Virus record (IMG/VR): IMGVR_UViG_3300025846_000020
Location: 1-47,802 of that record
Length of the DNA stretch: 47,802 nt
Source: a virus
Strand: one strand, 5' to 3'
Positions 7,073 through 13,188 of the stretch are shown piece by piece. Position 1 is the first letter of the stretch. Every line of letters begins with the position of its first letter. The translations under genes were made by a program, and so were the position numbers. Under the pieces are notes generated by a model. It saw nothing but the letters and a program-made list of their open reading frames with translations, was not told where the DNA came from and made no database searches.

Positions 7073-7413
7073 TGGCGCATGAGACGGAAGCATGGCCCGT
7101 GACAGAGGAGCACATCTACCCGCAAGGCACCCCGGCATCTGCGACGGGCGACTTCGATGAGATCCGCGAGCTCGCCCGCGTCGCAGCTCATGAGGCCGCG
7201 ATTGACGTTTTGACGATGGGCGTGGTGGACGGGCTGACCGTCCGGACTGCTCGTGTCTACGCCTACTCGCTCGCTGCGATCGAGCGGTGCCCGGCGTGCT
7301 GCCGTCGCCTGCCTGCCTCCCTGCCGCTGTCGGGCCACGGGCTCGATATCGCTGTCCTGATCCACGCAAGCCATCGGCTCGCCGAGTCGTACATTCCGGA
7401 GACCGTCGCATGA
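7069..7413 (+). CDS. hypothetical protein between terminase and portal
   Basis: This 114-residue protein starts with GTG overlapping the terL stop; an ATG one codon on is also possible, and AAGGAG lies upstream of both. It has CPACCRRLP in the middle, a possible zinc knuckle, and otherwise helical sequence (FDEIRELARVAAHEAAIDVL). No family recognised. The stop overlaps the next start. Confidence 0.6.
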   Translation: MMAHETEAWPVTEEHIYPQGTPASATGDFDEIRELARVAAHEAAIDVLTMGVVDGLTVRTARVYAYSLAAIERCPACCRRLPASLPLSGHGLDIAVLIHASHRLAESYIPETVA

Positions 7414-7709
7414 AGCAGAAGTGGGTCGACTTCGAGGAGATCCGCGAGGTCGCCCCGAGCGTAGATATCGAACCCGGCAACCTGTTCACGTGGACGGGCG
7501 AACGCCGATCGGCCATCCACATCACGACGGTCCCATGGGACATGCCGACCGTCGTCCATGATGGTTTGTTCTACTGCGCCAATCGCCCGCGCCACTGGTG
7601 GCATCTGCGGACGTGGTTCCATGTGGCCCGCGTTCTCTGGGGGATGCCCTACGAGCCGGGCCTGGGTGGGTCGGCGTTCCGGCGATCCATCCCGGAGGCT
7701 GATGCATGA
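7410..7709 (+). CDS. hypothetical protein
   Basis: This 99-residue protein starts at the ATG overlapping the previous stop. Its opening KWVDFEEIREVAPS echoes the FDEIRELA segment of the preceding gene, so the two may be distantly related. It is Trp-rich (HWWHLRTWFHVARVLWG), suggesting a compact hydrophobic core. Function unknown. Confidence 0.6.
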   Translation: MKQKWVDFEEIREVAPSVDIEPGNLFTWTGERRSAIHITTVPWDMPTVVHDGLFYCANRPRHWWHLRTWFHVARVLWGMPYEPGLGGSAFRRSIPEADA

Positions 7710-7864
7710 AGGTCAAGGTTGTGTGGCTGAACGGCGACAAGGAGACGATCCACTGCCGGGTTTTCTGCGTTCGTGATGGCCTTCTTGTATTGGAGATCAA
7801 GCGAGACGAGTGGCAGTACATTCCCTTCACGAGCATTCGGGCCTGGACCGCGGTCGAGTCATGA
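7706..7864 (+). CDS. 52-residue hypothetical protein, beta-rich
   Basis: Both ends overlap neighbours by 4 bases. The sequence alternates hydrophobic and polar residues (MKVKVVWLNGDKETIHC, then LLVLEIKRDEWQYIPF), which predicts a small beta-barrel. The overlaps and composition support it as a true gene; function unknown. Confidence 0.55.
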   Translation: MKVKVVWLNGDKETIHCRVFCVRDGLLVLEIKRDEWQYIPFTSIRAWTAVES

Positions 7865-8049
7865 GCGCCATTGTCTACGCCTGCCCGCACAACGGCGAGC
7901 GCCTGCCCTGCCCGACGTGTGGTGTGCCGTTCCCCCATCGTCGCGAAGAGCTGGCCAACTGGCGCAAGCCGTCCACGTGTGAGACGCACGGCGTACGCCT
8001 GAGCCCCATGCTCAGCACGGTCGCCCAAGTACTCCGGGCGGTGGCCTGA
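7861..8049 (+). CDS. 62-residue zinc-finger-like protein
   Basis: It starts at the ATG overlapping the previous stop. YACPHNGERLPCPTC and STCETHGVRL supply C/H ligands in the spacing of a small zinc finger. The last base is shared with the portal gene start (TGATG), so it is coupled to portal expression. Confidence 0.6.
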   Translation: MSAIVYACPHNGERLPCPTCGVPFPHRREELANWRKPSTCETHGVRLSPMLSTVAQVLRAVA

Positions 8050-9587
8050 TGGGCCTGATGGAGATGATCGCCCGGGCGATGGGCGCCACCCCTCGTCTCG
8101 TTGAGGGCGTTACTATCCCTTCTGGTGACTACGTTGACTCGGATGAGGCCCTGTGGCGTCCGATCACGGGCAACAAGCGCCGCGACCTGAACCCGATCGA
8201 GTTTGACAAGGCGCGCCGGATCAGCACCTATCTCTGGCGTCGTAACCCGATGGCGCATCGGCTGATCGAGCAGATGGCTGACTTCATTGTGGGCGACGGC
8301 TTCACGCTGACCGCCGACACGGACGCGGGCCAGCGTATCGCCGATGATGTCTGGGCCGACCCCGTCACGAACTTGAAGGATCGCCACCGCGACCTCTTCC
8401 GCGACCTCTCGATCTTTGGCGAACTCGCCGCGCGGGTGTCGGTCAACCCGGTCGCTGGGCGAATGCGCCTGGGCTTCATCGATGTTGAGCGCATCCACCA
8501 CGTCGACCTCGATCCCGAGAACGTTCTGATCGACAAGACGCTGTTCGTCATCGAGGGGACGAACGTCGAGCCGATCCCGATCCCGCTCTATGTCTGGGAC
8601 GACATGACGACCCCGGGCGAGGGCCAGTGGGTCGGCGAGGGTTTCTACCACGCGATCAACAGGTTGACCGGGCAGACCCGCGGGACGCCCGACCTGCTGG
8701 CGATCGCCGATTACGTCGACGGGTATGACCAGCTCGTGTTCAACGCGCTGGAGCGGAGCAGCTTGGTAAACGCGTTCATCTACGAAGTGACCCTCGAGGG
8801 CGCAGATGACTCGCAGATCGCCGCGTGGTTGAGCAAGAATGGCACGGCCCCCCGCCCGGGCAGCATCCGGGCGCACAACGCCTCGGAAAAGTGGGGCGTC
8901 GTCGAGCCGGCCCTGGGCTCGGCTGACACGGTCGCGCTCGGGCGCATCGTCAAAAATATGGGGTTGGGCGGCGCAGGAGTCCCGGAGGCATGGTTCGCGG
9001 AGGGTGATTCGGTCAACCGGGCTACCCTCGTTGCCCAGGGCGACCCGACGTACCGGATGCTCAAAGCCCGCCAGGACCTGTGCCAGGGGTACGTCCGACG
9101 GTGGGTCGAGGTCGGGATCCAGCACGCCCGGGGCAAGCGCCTCAGCATGAGCGCCGCCGTCCCCAAGATCAGCGTCGGTGTCCCGGATATCAGTCAGAAG
9201 GACCTCAGCGGTGTGAGCCAGGCTTTGCCGCAGGTTGCTACCGCGATCGTCTCGGCCGTCGCCGAGCAGTTGATCGATCGCAAGTCCGGCCGCAAGGTAT
9301 TCTTGATGGTTGCCAGCCAGCTCGGCGTCGAGCTGAACGAGCAGGACGTCGAGAAGGCGATCGAAGAGGATCAGGCACAGGCGAAAGCCGAGGCCGAGGC
9401 CACGAACGTCGAGCAGGCGCTTCGCGCCGCCGCCGGGCTCACGCCCGAAGGCTTCCCGAAGCCGCCGGTTCCCCTTGCCCTTCGCCCCTACGCCGGCCAG
9501 GCTCCGGGCGCTGTCCCGAAGCCGGGCGCCGTGCCCGGAGTCCAGTCCGGCGGCCCCGTGCAGCCCGAGCAGGTAGTCACCGCCTGA
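8049..9587 (+). CDS. portal protein
   Basis: This 512-residue protein follows terminase in the standard order and has the size and features of phage portals. These include an N-terminal segment with RRISTYLWRRNPMAHRLIEQ and a hydrophobic FIVGDGFTL strand, and a middle region with the conserved NALERSSLVNAF-type helix and IVKNMGLGGAGVPEAWF. The helical clip/crown region and Ala/Pro-rich C-terminus come last. Twelve copies would form the vertex through which DNA passes. It overlaps the previous stop by one base. Confidence 0.88.
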   Translation: MGLMEMIARAMGATPRLVEGVTIPSGDYVDSDEALWRPITGNKRRDLNPIEFDKARRISTYLWRRNPMAHRLIEQMADFIVGDGFTLTADTDAGQRIADDVWADPVTNLKDRHRDLFRDLSIFGELAARVSVNPVAGRMRLGFIDVERIHHVDLDPENVLIDKTLFVIEGTNVEPIPIPLYVWDDMTTPGEGQWVGEGFYHAINRLTGQTRGTPDLLAIADYVDGYDQLVFNALERSSLVNAFIYEVTLEGADDSQIAAWLSKNGTAPRPGSIRAHNASEKWGVVEPALGSADTVALGRIVKNMGLGGAGVPEAWFAEGDSVNRATLVAQGDPTYRMLKARQDLCQGYVRRWVEVGIQHARGKRLSMSAAVPKISVGVPDISQKDLSGVSQALPQVATAIVSAVAEQLIDRKSGRKVFLMVASQLGVELNEQDVEKAIEEDQAQAKAEAEATNVEQALRAAAGLTPEGFPKPPVPLALRPYAGQAPGAVPKPGAVPGVQSGGPVQPEQVVTA

Positions 9588-9622
9588 GGCCTCCGATTGT
9601 GGATAACTTCCGCCGAAAACAC

Positions 9623-9651
9623 TTGACATTCTCTACGCTAGGGTGTATAGT
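9623..9651 (+). promoter_or_regulatory. strong sigma-70-type promoter after the portal gene
   Basis: TTGACA (9623-9628), 17-base spacer, TATAGT (9646-9651). This is the best consensus promoter in the structural region. Transcription should begin near 9658, right at the first base of the hairpin described next. Confidence 0.8.
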
Positions 9652-9658
9652 GTAACTA

Positions 9659-9818
9659 TCAGATGGAGAAAGGTACCGAGAGAGCTCCAATCCCCTCCAT
9701 CTGACACCAAGACACTGCTACCGTTTGTCCCTTAGTGGCTTGCGAGTCCCGGCACTTGATCCGGGTCGGCAGTGTTGATAACAGACCGGCGGGGCGCCTA
9801 CCAGATAGGACCCGCCGG
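9659..9818 (+). ncRNA. structured leader or small RNA upstream of the HTH gene
   Basis: Three separate stem structures follow the promoter. TCAGATGGAG (9659-9668) pairs with CTCCATCTGA (9695-9704). ACACTGC (9712-9718) pairs with GCAGTGT (9769-9775), enclosing CCCGG/CCGGG (9748-9752, 9761-9765). CCGGCGGG (9786-9793) pairs with CCCGCCGG (9811-9818), enclosing CCTA/TAGG. There is no credible coding frame before 9843. It may be a cis-acting leader or a separate RNA; no known family is recognised. Confidence 0.5.
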
Positions 9819-9842
9819 ATCTCGTTGCCGAGGGTGTGCCCG

Positions 9843-9998
9843 ATGACCCTGATTGAAGCGGCGGCGCTCCTCGGAGTGACCGCCGCGACTCTGCGCCAGC
9901 AGATCGCCAACGGGAAGCTGAAGGCGACGAAGCGGGGGCGCGATTGGTGGGTGACGCGCCGCGAGGTCGAGCGGTATCGCGTGGAGTCGCGACGCTGA
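9843..9998 (+). CDS. small MerR/excisionase-type HTH protein
   Basis: This 51-residue protein is almost entirely one helix-turn-helix: LIEAAALLGVTAATLRQQIA, then the wing WWVTRREVERYRV. This is the HTH_17/excisionase pattern. GAGGG lies 8 bases before the ATG; the frame is open further upstream but that would run through the structured leader. It has its own promoter and terminator, so it forms an independent unit inside the head genes. It may be a recombination directionality factor or a regulator; the sequence cannot decide. Confidence 0.78.
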   Translation: MTLIEAAALLGVTAATLRQQIANGKLKATKRGRDWWVTRREVERYRVESRR

Positions 9999-10023
9999 TC
10001 CCCCCACCCACTCGCCGCCTACG

Positions 10024-10053
10024 AAGGCCCCGGCACTGTCCGGGGCCTTTCCA
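10024..10053 (+). terminator. rho-independent terminator
   Basis: AAGGCCCCGG (10024-10033) pairs with CCGGGGCCTT (10040-10049) around a 6-base loop, followed by TTTCC. It closes the 9623-9998 unit just before the MuF-like gene. Confidence 0.85.
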
Positions 10054-10072
10054 TGTGCCTGAGGAGTCCGCC

Positions 10073-10987
10073 GTGCCTGATCCCATCAGTGCTGCGCGTG
10101 AGGCGGCCATCCGGCAGGCGTACAAGCTGGAGCACCAGCTCTACCAACTTGGGAACACGAGCTTGGCGGAGATCAAGGCCGAGCTCGAGGTGACCCGCCG
10201 GTCCGTGCTGTCGATCCTCGCGACCGCAACCAAGGACTGGCAGATTTCCCAGGCCCAGAGCTTGCTGGACGAGATCGAGCGCCAAATCAAGGCGTGGGGC
10301 GCGTTCTCTACAAGTGCGATCGGGAGCCGTTTCCCGACCGTGGCGGATATCGGCGTGGAGCAGATGACCGCCGCCCTGAAAGCGGGCGGTACGAGTCTGT
10401 CGATCGGCGCCGGCCCGATGCTTTCGCGGGCCTTCATTGCCGTGGCCTACCAGAGCCTGCCGCTCATGATCACGGATATCAGCACCGAGGCGACGTCCAA
10501 GATCGGGCGCATCCTGCGTCAGGCCGTGCTCGCCCAACGCACCCCGTTCGATGCCATGCAGGAGATCGGCACGATCACGGGCAAGGGCGTGTTCGGTTCC
10601 GCGCTCGTGCGCGGCGAGACGATCCTGCGAACCGAATACGGGCGCATCGCCCAGACTGCCAACCACGCCGCGCTGTCGGACGTCGCCCAAGATAACCCGA
10701 CGCTCCACAAGGAATGGAGCGCGATCATCGACGGGCGCACCCGGCCCACCCATGCCAAAGCCGATGGCCAGATCCGCGACGTCGACAAGCCATACGACCT
10801 TGGCGGGTATCCCGGCCTCTACCCCCACGATCCGCAGTTGCCCGCCGAGGAGTCCATCAACTGCCGATGTATCAGCGTCGCGCAGGATGCGAGCTGGCCC
10901 GACGATCGCACCAAGAGCACGCAGGTCCCCGAGGGCGCAACTTCTCTTGACATCGCACCTGCCCCAGACGTATCCTCAGCCCCATGA
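10073..10987 (+). CDS. MuF-like head morphogenesis protein
   Basis: This protein of about 304 residues lies after the portal, the usual place for minor head/MuF-type proteins. The long N-terminal half is helical. The C-terminal domain has FGSALVRGETILRTEYGR, then HKEWSAIIDGRTRPTHAKAD and EESINCRCIS, the classic MuF signature. GAGGAG lies 6 bases before the GTG at 10073, which is therefore preferred to longer openings that would cross the terminator. These proteins are packaged or sit at the portal and help head assembly. Stop overlaps the next ATG. Confidence 0.88.
   Translation: MPDPISAAREAAIRQAYKLEHQLYQLGNTSLAEIKAELEVTRRSVLSILATATKDWQISQAQSLLDEIERQIKAWGAFSTSAIGSRFPTVADIGVEQMTAALKAGGTSLSIGAGPMLSRAFIAVAYQSLPLMITDISTEATSKIGRILRQAVLAQRTPFDAMQEIGTITGKGVFGSALVRGETILRTEYGRIAQTANHAALSDVAQDNPTLHKEWSAIIDGRTRPTHAKADGQIRDVDKPYDLGGYPGLYPHDPQLPAEESINCRCISVAQDASWPDDRTKSTQVPEGATSLDIAPAPDVSSAP
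10947..10976 (+). promoter_or_regulatory. promoter inside the end of the MuF-like gene
   Basis: TTGACA (10947-10952), 18-base spacer, TATCCT (10971-10976). The predicted start of RNA, near 10983, falls at the ATG of the next small gene, which has no ribosome site, so that transcript could be leaderless. Confidence 0.5.
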
Positions 10988-11112
10988 CTAAGGGAACCAT
11001 CCCCCCCGGCCAGTGGTCCCCGAAGGGCGCCCGTATCGACAAGACGGGCAAGCTCGTCATGCCTAAAGCTCCGGTCAAGGTCAGGGTCATTCGCTTAGGC
11101 CCTCGCGGGTAG
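10984..11112 (+). CDS. 42-residue basic peptide
   Basis: ATG overlaps the MuF-like stop. The peptide is basic and proline-rich (GTIPPGQWSPKGARIDKTGK, then KVRVIRLGPRG) with no membrane segment. A terminator-like hairpin follows at once. The overlap plus a promoter immediately upstream support it, but its shortness keeps confidence moderate. Function unknown. Confidence 0.5.
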   Translation: MTKGTIPPGQWSPKGARIDKTGKLVMPKAPVKVRVIRLGPRG

Positions 11113-11132
11113 CCCGCCGTACCGGCGTTTGT

Positions 11133-11165
11133 ACCGGCGTTTCCTTGGGGCGCCGGTTTCTCTAT
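11133..11165 (+). terminator. terminator-like hairpin
   Basis: ACCGGCG (11133-11139) pairs with CGCCGGT (11151-11157), followed by TTCTCTAT. GTACCGGCGTTT also occurs as a direct repeat just upstream (11119-11130 and 11131-11142). Confidence 0.6.
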
Positions 11166-11194
11166 GTCCCCACACCCGAGGAATGGTGCTGCCC

Positions 11195-11494
11195 ATGAGC
11201 GCACGACGCTACACCACCCACGAGCCTTGCCCGGTAGACGACGCGCCGGTGGTGATGGACACCTGCGAGGGGTGCCGTTTCTATCGCGGCGCCACGTCGT
11301 CACGTCACGAAGCGCCGGACGCCACCCACCGCTTCCCGCACGGCTGGGACGTCTGCTGCAACTGGCCGCGCGACGGGGCGTATGTCGCCGCGGGTGGTGA
11401 GGGACGCGAGGGCCCTGGCATCGAGCGCGCGGTGGGTGGCGGTTCCATTCCGCCGATCTTCCTGGCGGGGTTCGACGAAGAGGCAGCGGCATGA
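11195..11494 (+). CDS. hypothetical Cys/His protein
   Basis: This 99-residue protein has PCPVDDAP, MDTCEGCRFY and WDVCCNWP, with a His between, likely zinc ligands. The ATG at 11195 is chosen over one at 11183 because the GAGGAA there abuts the earlier ATG. It overlaps the next gene by 4 bases. No family recognised. Confidence 0.6.
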   Translation: MSARRYTTHEPCPVDDAPVVMDTCEGCRFYRGATSSRHEAPDATHRFPHGWDVCCNWPRDGAYVAAGGEGREGPGIERAVGGGSIPPIFLAGFDEEAAA

Positions 11495-11856
11495 GACGGC
11501 TACCGACCGAGATCGACATCATCGGCCAACGCTTTCGCGTCGAGGTAGTCGATCATCCGACTGCTGCCCTCGACGCCACCGACCCGGAGTCGCATGACGC
11601 GCTTGGACACTGTGACCGGACGGCCCAGGTCATCCGGATCCGGGGCGCCGGGGTGCTGTCGGACAGCAAGGCGCGCGAGACGCTACTCCACGAGACCCTT
11701 CATGCCATCATCGGGACCGCGCGGATCCACCCGTTCATGGCGGACGATGATGCCGAGGAGACCTGGGTCTCGCAGCTCTCGCCGCTCCTGCTCTACGTGC
11801 TTCGCTCCAACCCGCGGTTCGTCGCGGCCCTGATCTCCCGACGGTCGTCGGCATGA
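11491..11856 (+). CDS. small zincin-like metallopeptidase
   Basis: This 121-residue protein contains the zinc-peptidase signature HETLH (LLHETLHAII) at about residue 67, downstream of a beta strand with a Cys (GHCDRTAQVIRIRG). This layout is common in short phage proteins related to SprT/ImmA-type zincins. The third ligand is not obvious. It might process a protein during infection or assembly; the target is unknown. It is coupled to both neighbours by 4-base overlaps. Confidence 0.65.
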   Translation: MRRLPTEIDIIGQRFRVEVVDHPTAALDATDPESHDALGHCDRTAQVIRIRGAGVLSDSKARETLLHETLHAIIGTARIHPFMADDDAEETWVSQLSPLLLYVLRSNPRFVAALISRRSSA

Positions 11857-12062
11857 GAAGGCTCATGCCCTTCGTCTGCATCAGGACTACGTGGTCCGAT
11901 GACACCAAGACCACCTCCCCGCCCCTCGAGGAGTGGTATGCCGAATGGCTCTTGCTCGCCTACGGTCTCCCGATCCTGTGGGGCAAGAGCCAGATCCGTC
12001 CCGTCCGGGCGATCCTCTGCGACCGTCACTACTGGCCTGTTGAACCTGTGCCGGTGAACTGA
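11853..12062 (+). CDS. small hypothetical protein
   Basis: This 69-residue protein overlaps the zincin stop. It is rich in Trp and Pro (EEWYAEWLLLAYGLPILWG) with one moderately hydrophobic stretch and a C-terminal RHYWPVEPVPVN. No motif recognised. A 41-base gap separates it from the next gene. Confidence 0.55.
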   Translation: MRRLMPFVCIRTTWSDDTKTTSPPLEEWYAEWLLLAYGLPILWGKSQIRPVRAILCDRHYWPVEPVPVN

Positions 12063-12103
12063 GCAAGCGCCAAGGGCTAGGCCCGGGGCATGAGGTGCCG
12101 TGA

Positions 12104-12553
12104 ATGGATACGTTCCTGTTGGCCTCCATCGCCCTGATCCTGATGGTCGTCGCGGTGTATCGCTTGGCGCTCGAGGGTGCAGAGAGCGACGACTTGCGCG
12201 AGGACGACTGGCTGGCGGCTCGACATACGATCCCGGGCCCGCCCAAGGTCTGCCCGGATTGTCGGCATCTGGTCCGCCAGTGCTGCGACTCGATCCTGGG
12301 CGACGATCACATGCAGGCTTGCCAGTGGCGCGATGGTCTGCCCCGCTATTGGGTGGACACGCCGGCCGGCCGCTATTGGCAGGAGTTCCATGCACGTGAC
12401 GAGCGGGCGGTTGCGTGGCGCCACCCGCGCCTAGGCGTGGCAGAACTGAGGGAGTCAGGCCCGCTTCCGCCGGAGCCCGCGAAGCCTGAGGCCGCTGCCC
12501 AGAACGCCGCCACGGCCGCCGAAGCGTGGTCCGATCGAGAGGACGCCGCCTAG
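12104..12553 (+). CDS. hypothetical protein with N-terminal membrane anchor and Cys cluster
   Basis: This 149-residue protein has GAGGTG 7 bases before the ATG. Residues 3-19 are a membrane segment (TFLLASIALILMVVAVY). Then VCPDCRHLVRQCC and a later MQAC suggest a metal site, and the C-terminus is Ala/Pro/Glu-rich. It would expose a zinc-type domain on one side of the membrane. Its stop lies head to head with the end of a minus-strand gene. Function unknown. Confidence 0.62.
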   Translation: MDTFLLASIALILMVVAVYRLALEGAESDDLREDDWLAARHTIPGPPKVCPDCRHLVRQCCDSILGDDHMQACQWRDGLPRYWVDTPAGRYWQEFHARDERAVAWRHPRLGVAELRESGPLPPEPAKPEAAAQNAATAAEAWSDREDAA

Positions 12554-12843
12554 CGGATGCCGAACCCTATTTCATACCAGCGGGGTCCGCCGGCCGGGAC
12601 CCAGACATCCCAGCTCGCTCGCGCAAGGTGCAGGGCGACAGCGAGCGCCGTTTCGTGATCGGGCGCCGTGAACGTTGGGAGCTGCCGGAGTTCCACTAGC
12701 CCTGCCTCGATCTTTCGGATCGGGGCAGAAGTGATCCCCTCCGCCGCCGGTGCCCACGTTCCGCGCACCACGACGCCGGCGAGGCGCCACGAGCCGCCTG
12801 AGTGCTGCTTTCGCACCTCTGCCTGTGCATCGTTGTAGATCAC
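12550..12843 (-). CDS. opposite-strand hypothetical protein inside the head region
   Basis: The plus strand has no gene from 12554 to 12873, while the minus strand has about 97 codons with balanced composition: AGVVVRGTWAPAAEGITSAP, then HETALAVALHLARASWDVW and ending YEIGFGIR. The GTG at 12843 is the most plausible start, with a weak AGGG upstream. It converges on the previous gene (both stops share CTAG) and diverges from the next with only 30 bases between. It is probably an independently expressed moron-type gene. The start is uncertain. Confidence 0.5.
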   Translation of the reverse strand: MIYNDAQAEVRKQHSGGSWRLAGVVVRGTWAPAAEGITSAPIRKIEAGLVELRQLPTFTAPDHETALAVALHLARASWDVWVPAGGPRWYEIGFGIR

Positions 12844-12873
12844 GACCCGAACCCTAAGACCAAAGGAGACTGC

Positions 12874-13188
12874 ATGTCTACCGTCCCGTCCAAGATCAAA
12901 CACCTGTTTGAGCCCGGGGAGAAGGTCATCGGTCAACGCACCGATGACGGGACCCTCATTGTCGTCACCAGTTCTGGCCGCAAGGTATCGATTGATCTCG
13001 CCTCTGGCGAGTACACGATCCTCAGCGGCCCCGCCTTCCCGGTTCGGCCGGTGGAGGCGCCTGAAACGGAGACTCCTTTTGAAGGAGCTTATCGAGGCGC
13101 TCCTGCGGGCCGAAGCTACGACCCTAGTCAAAGCGCGGCTCGTGGAGTCCAACCTGATCGAGGCGGGTCAGAAGCACGCCAAGGTTGA
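12874..13188 (+). CDS. hypothetical protein overlapping the capsid polyprotein
   Basis: AAAGGAG lies 6 bases before the ATG, one of the best ribosome sites here. The first 65 residues look like a real small beta domain (KIKHLFEPGEKVIGQRTDDG, then KVSIDLASGEYTIL). The last 40 are low-complexity and are simply another frame of the following gene, which overlaps by 110 bases. It is either a separate protein or the front of the next gene joined by a +1 shift near the T run at 13077-13080. Confidence 0.6.
   Translation: MSTVPSKIKHLFEPGEKVIGQRTDDGTLIVVTSSGRKVSIDLASGEYTILSGPAFPVRPVEAPETETPFEGAYRGAPAGRSYDPSQSAARGVQPDRGGSEARQG

Noticed and set aside
7875-9629. 584-codon open frame on the minus strand
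   Set aside because: Antisense to the portal gene, with arginine/aspartate-rich, unprotein-like composition.
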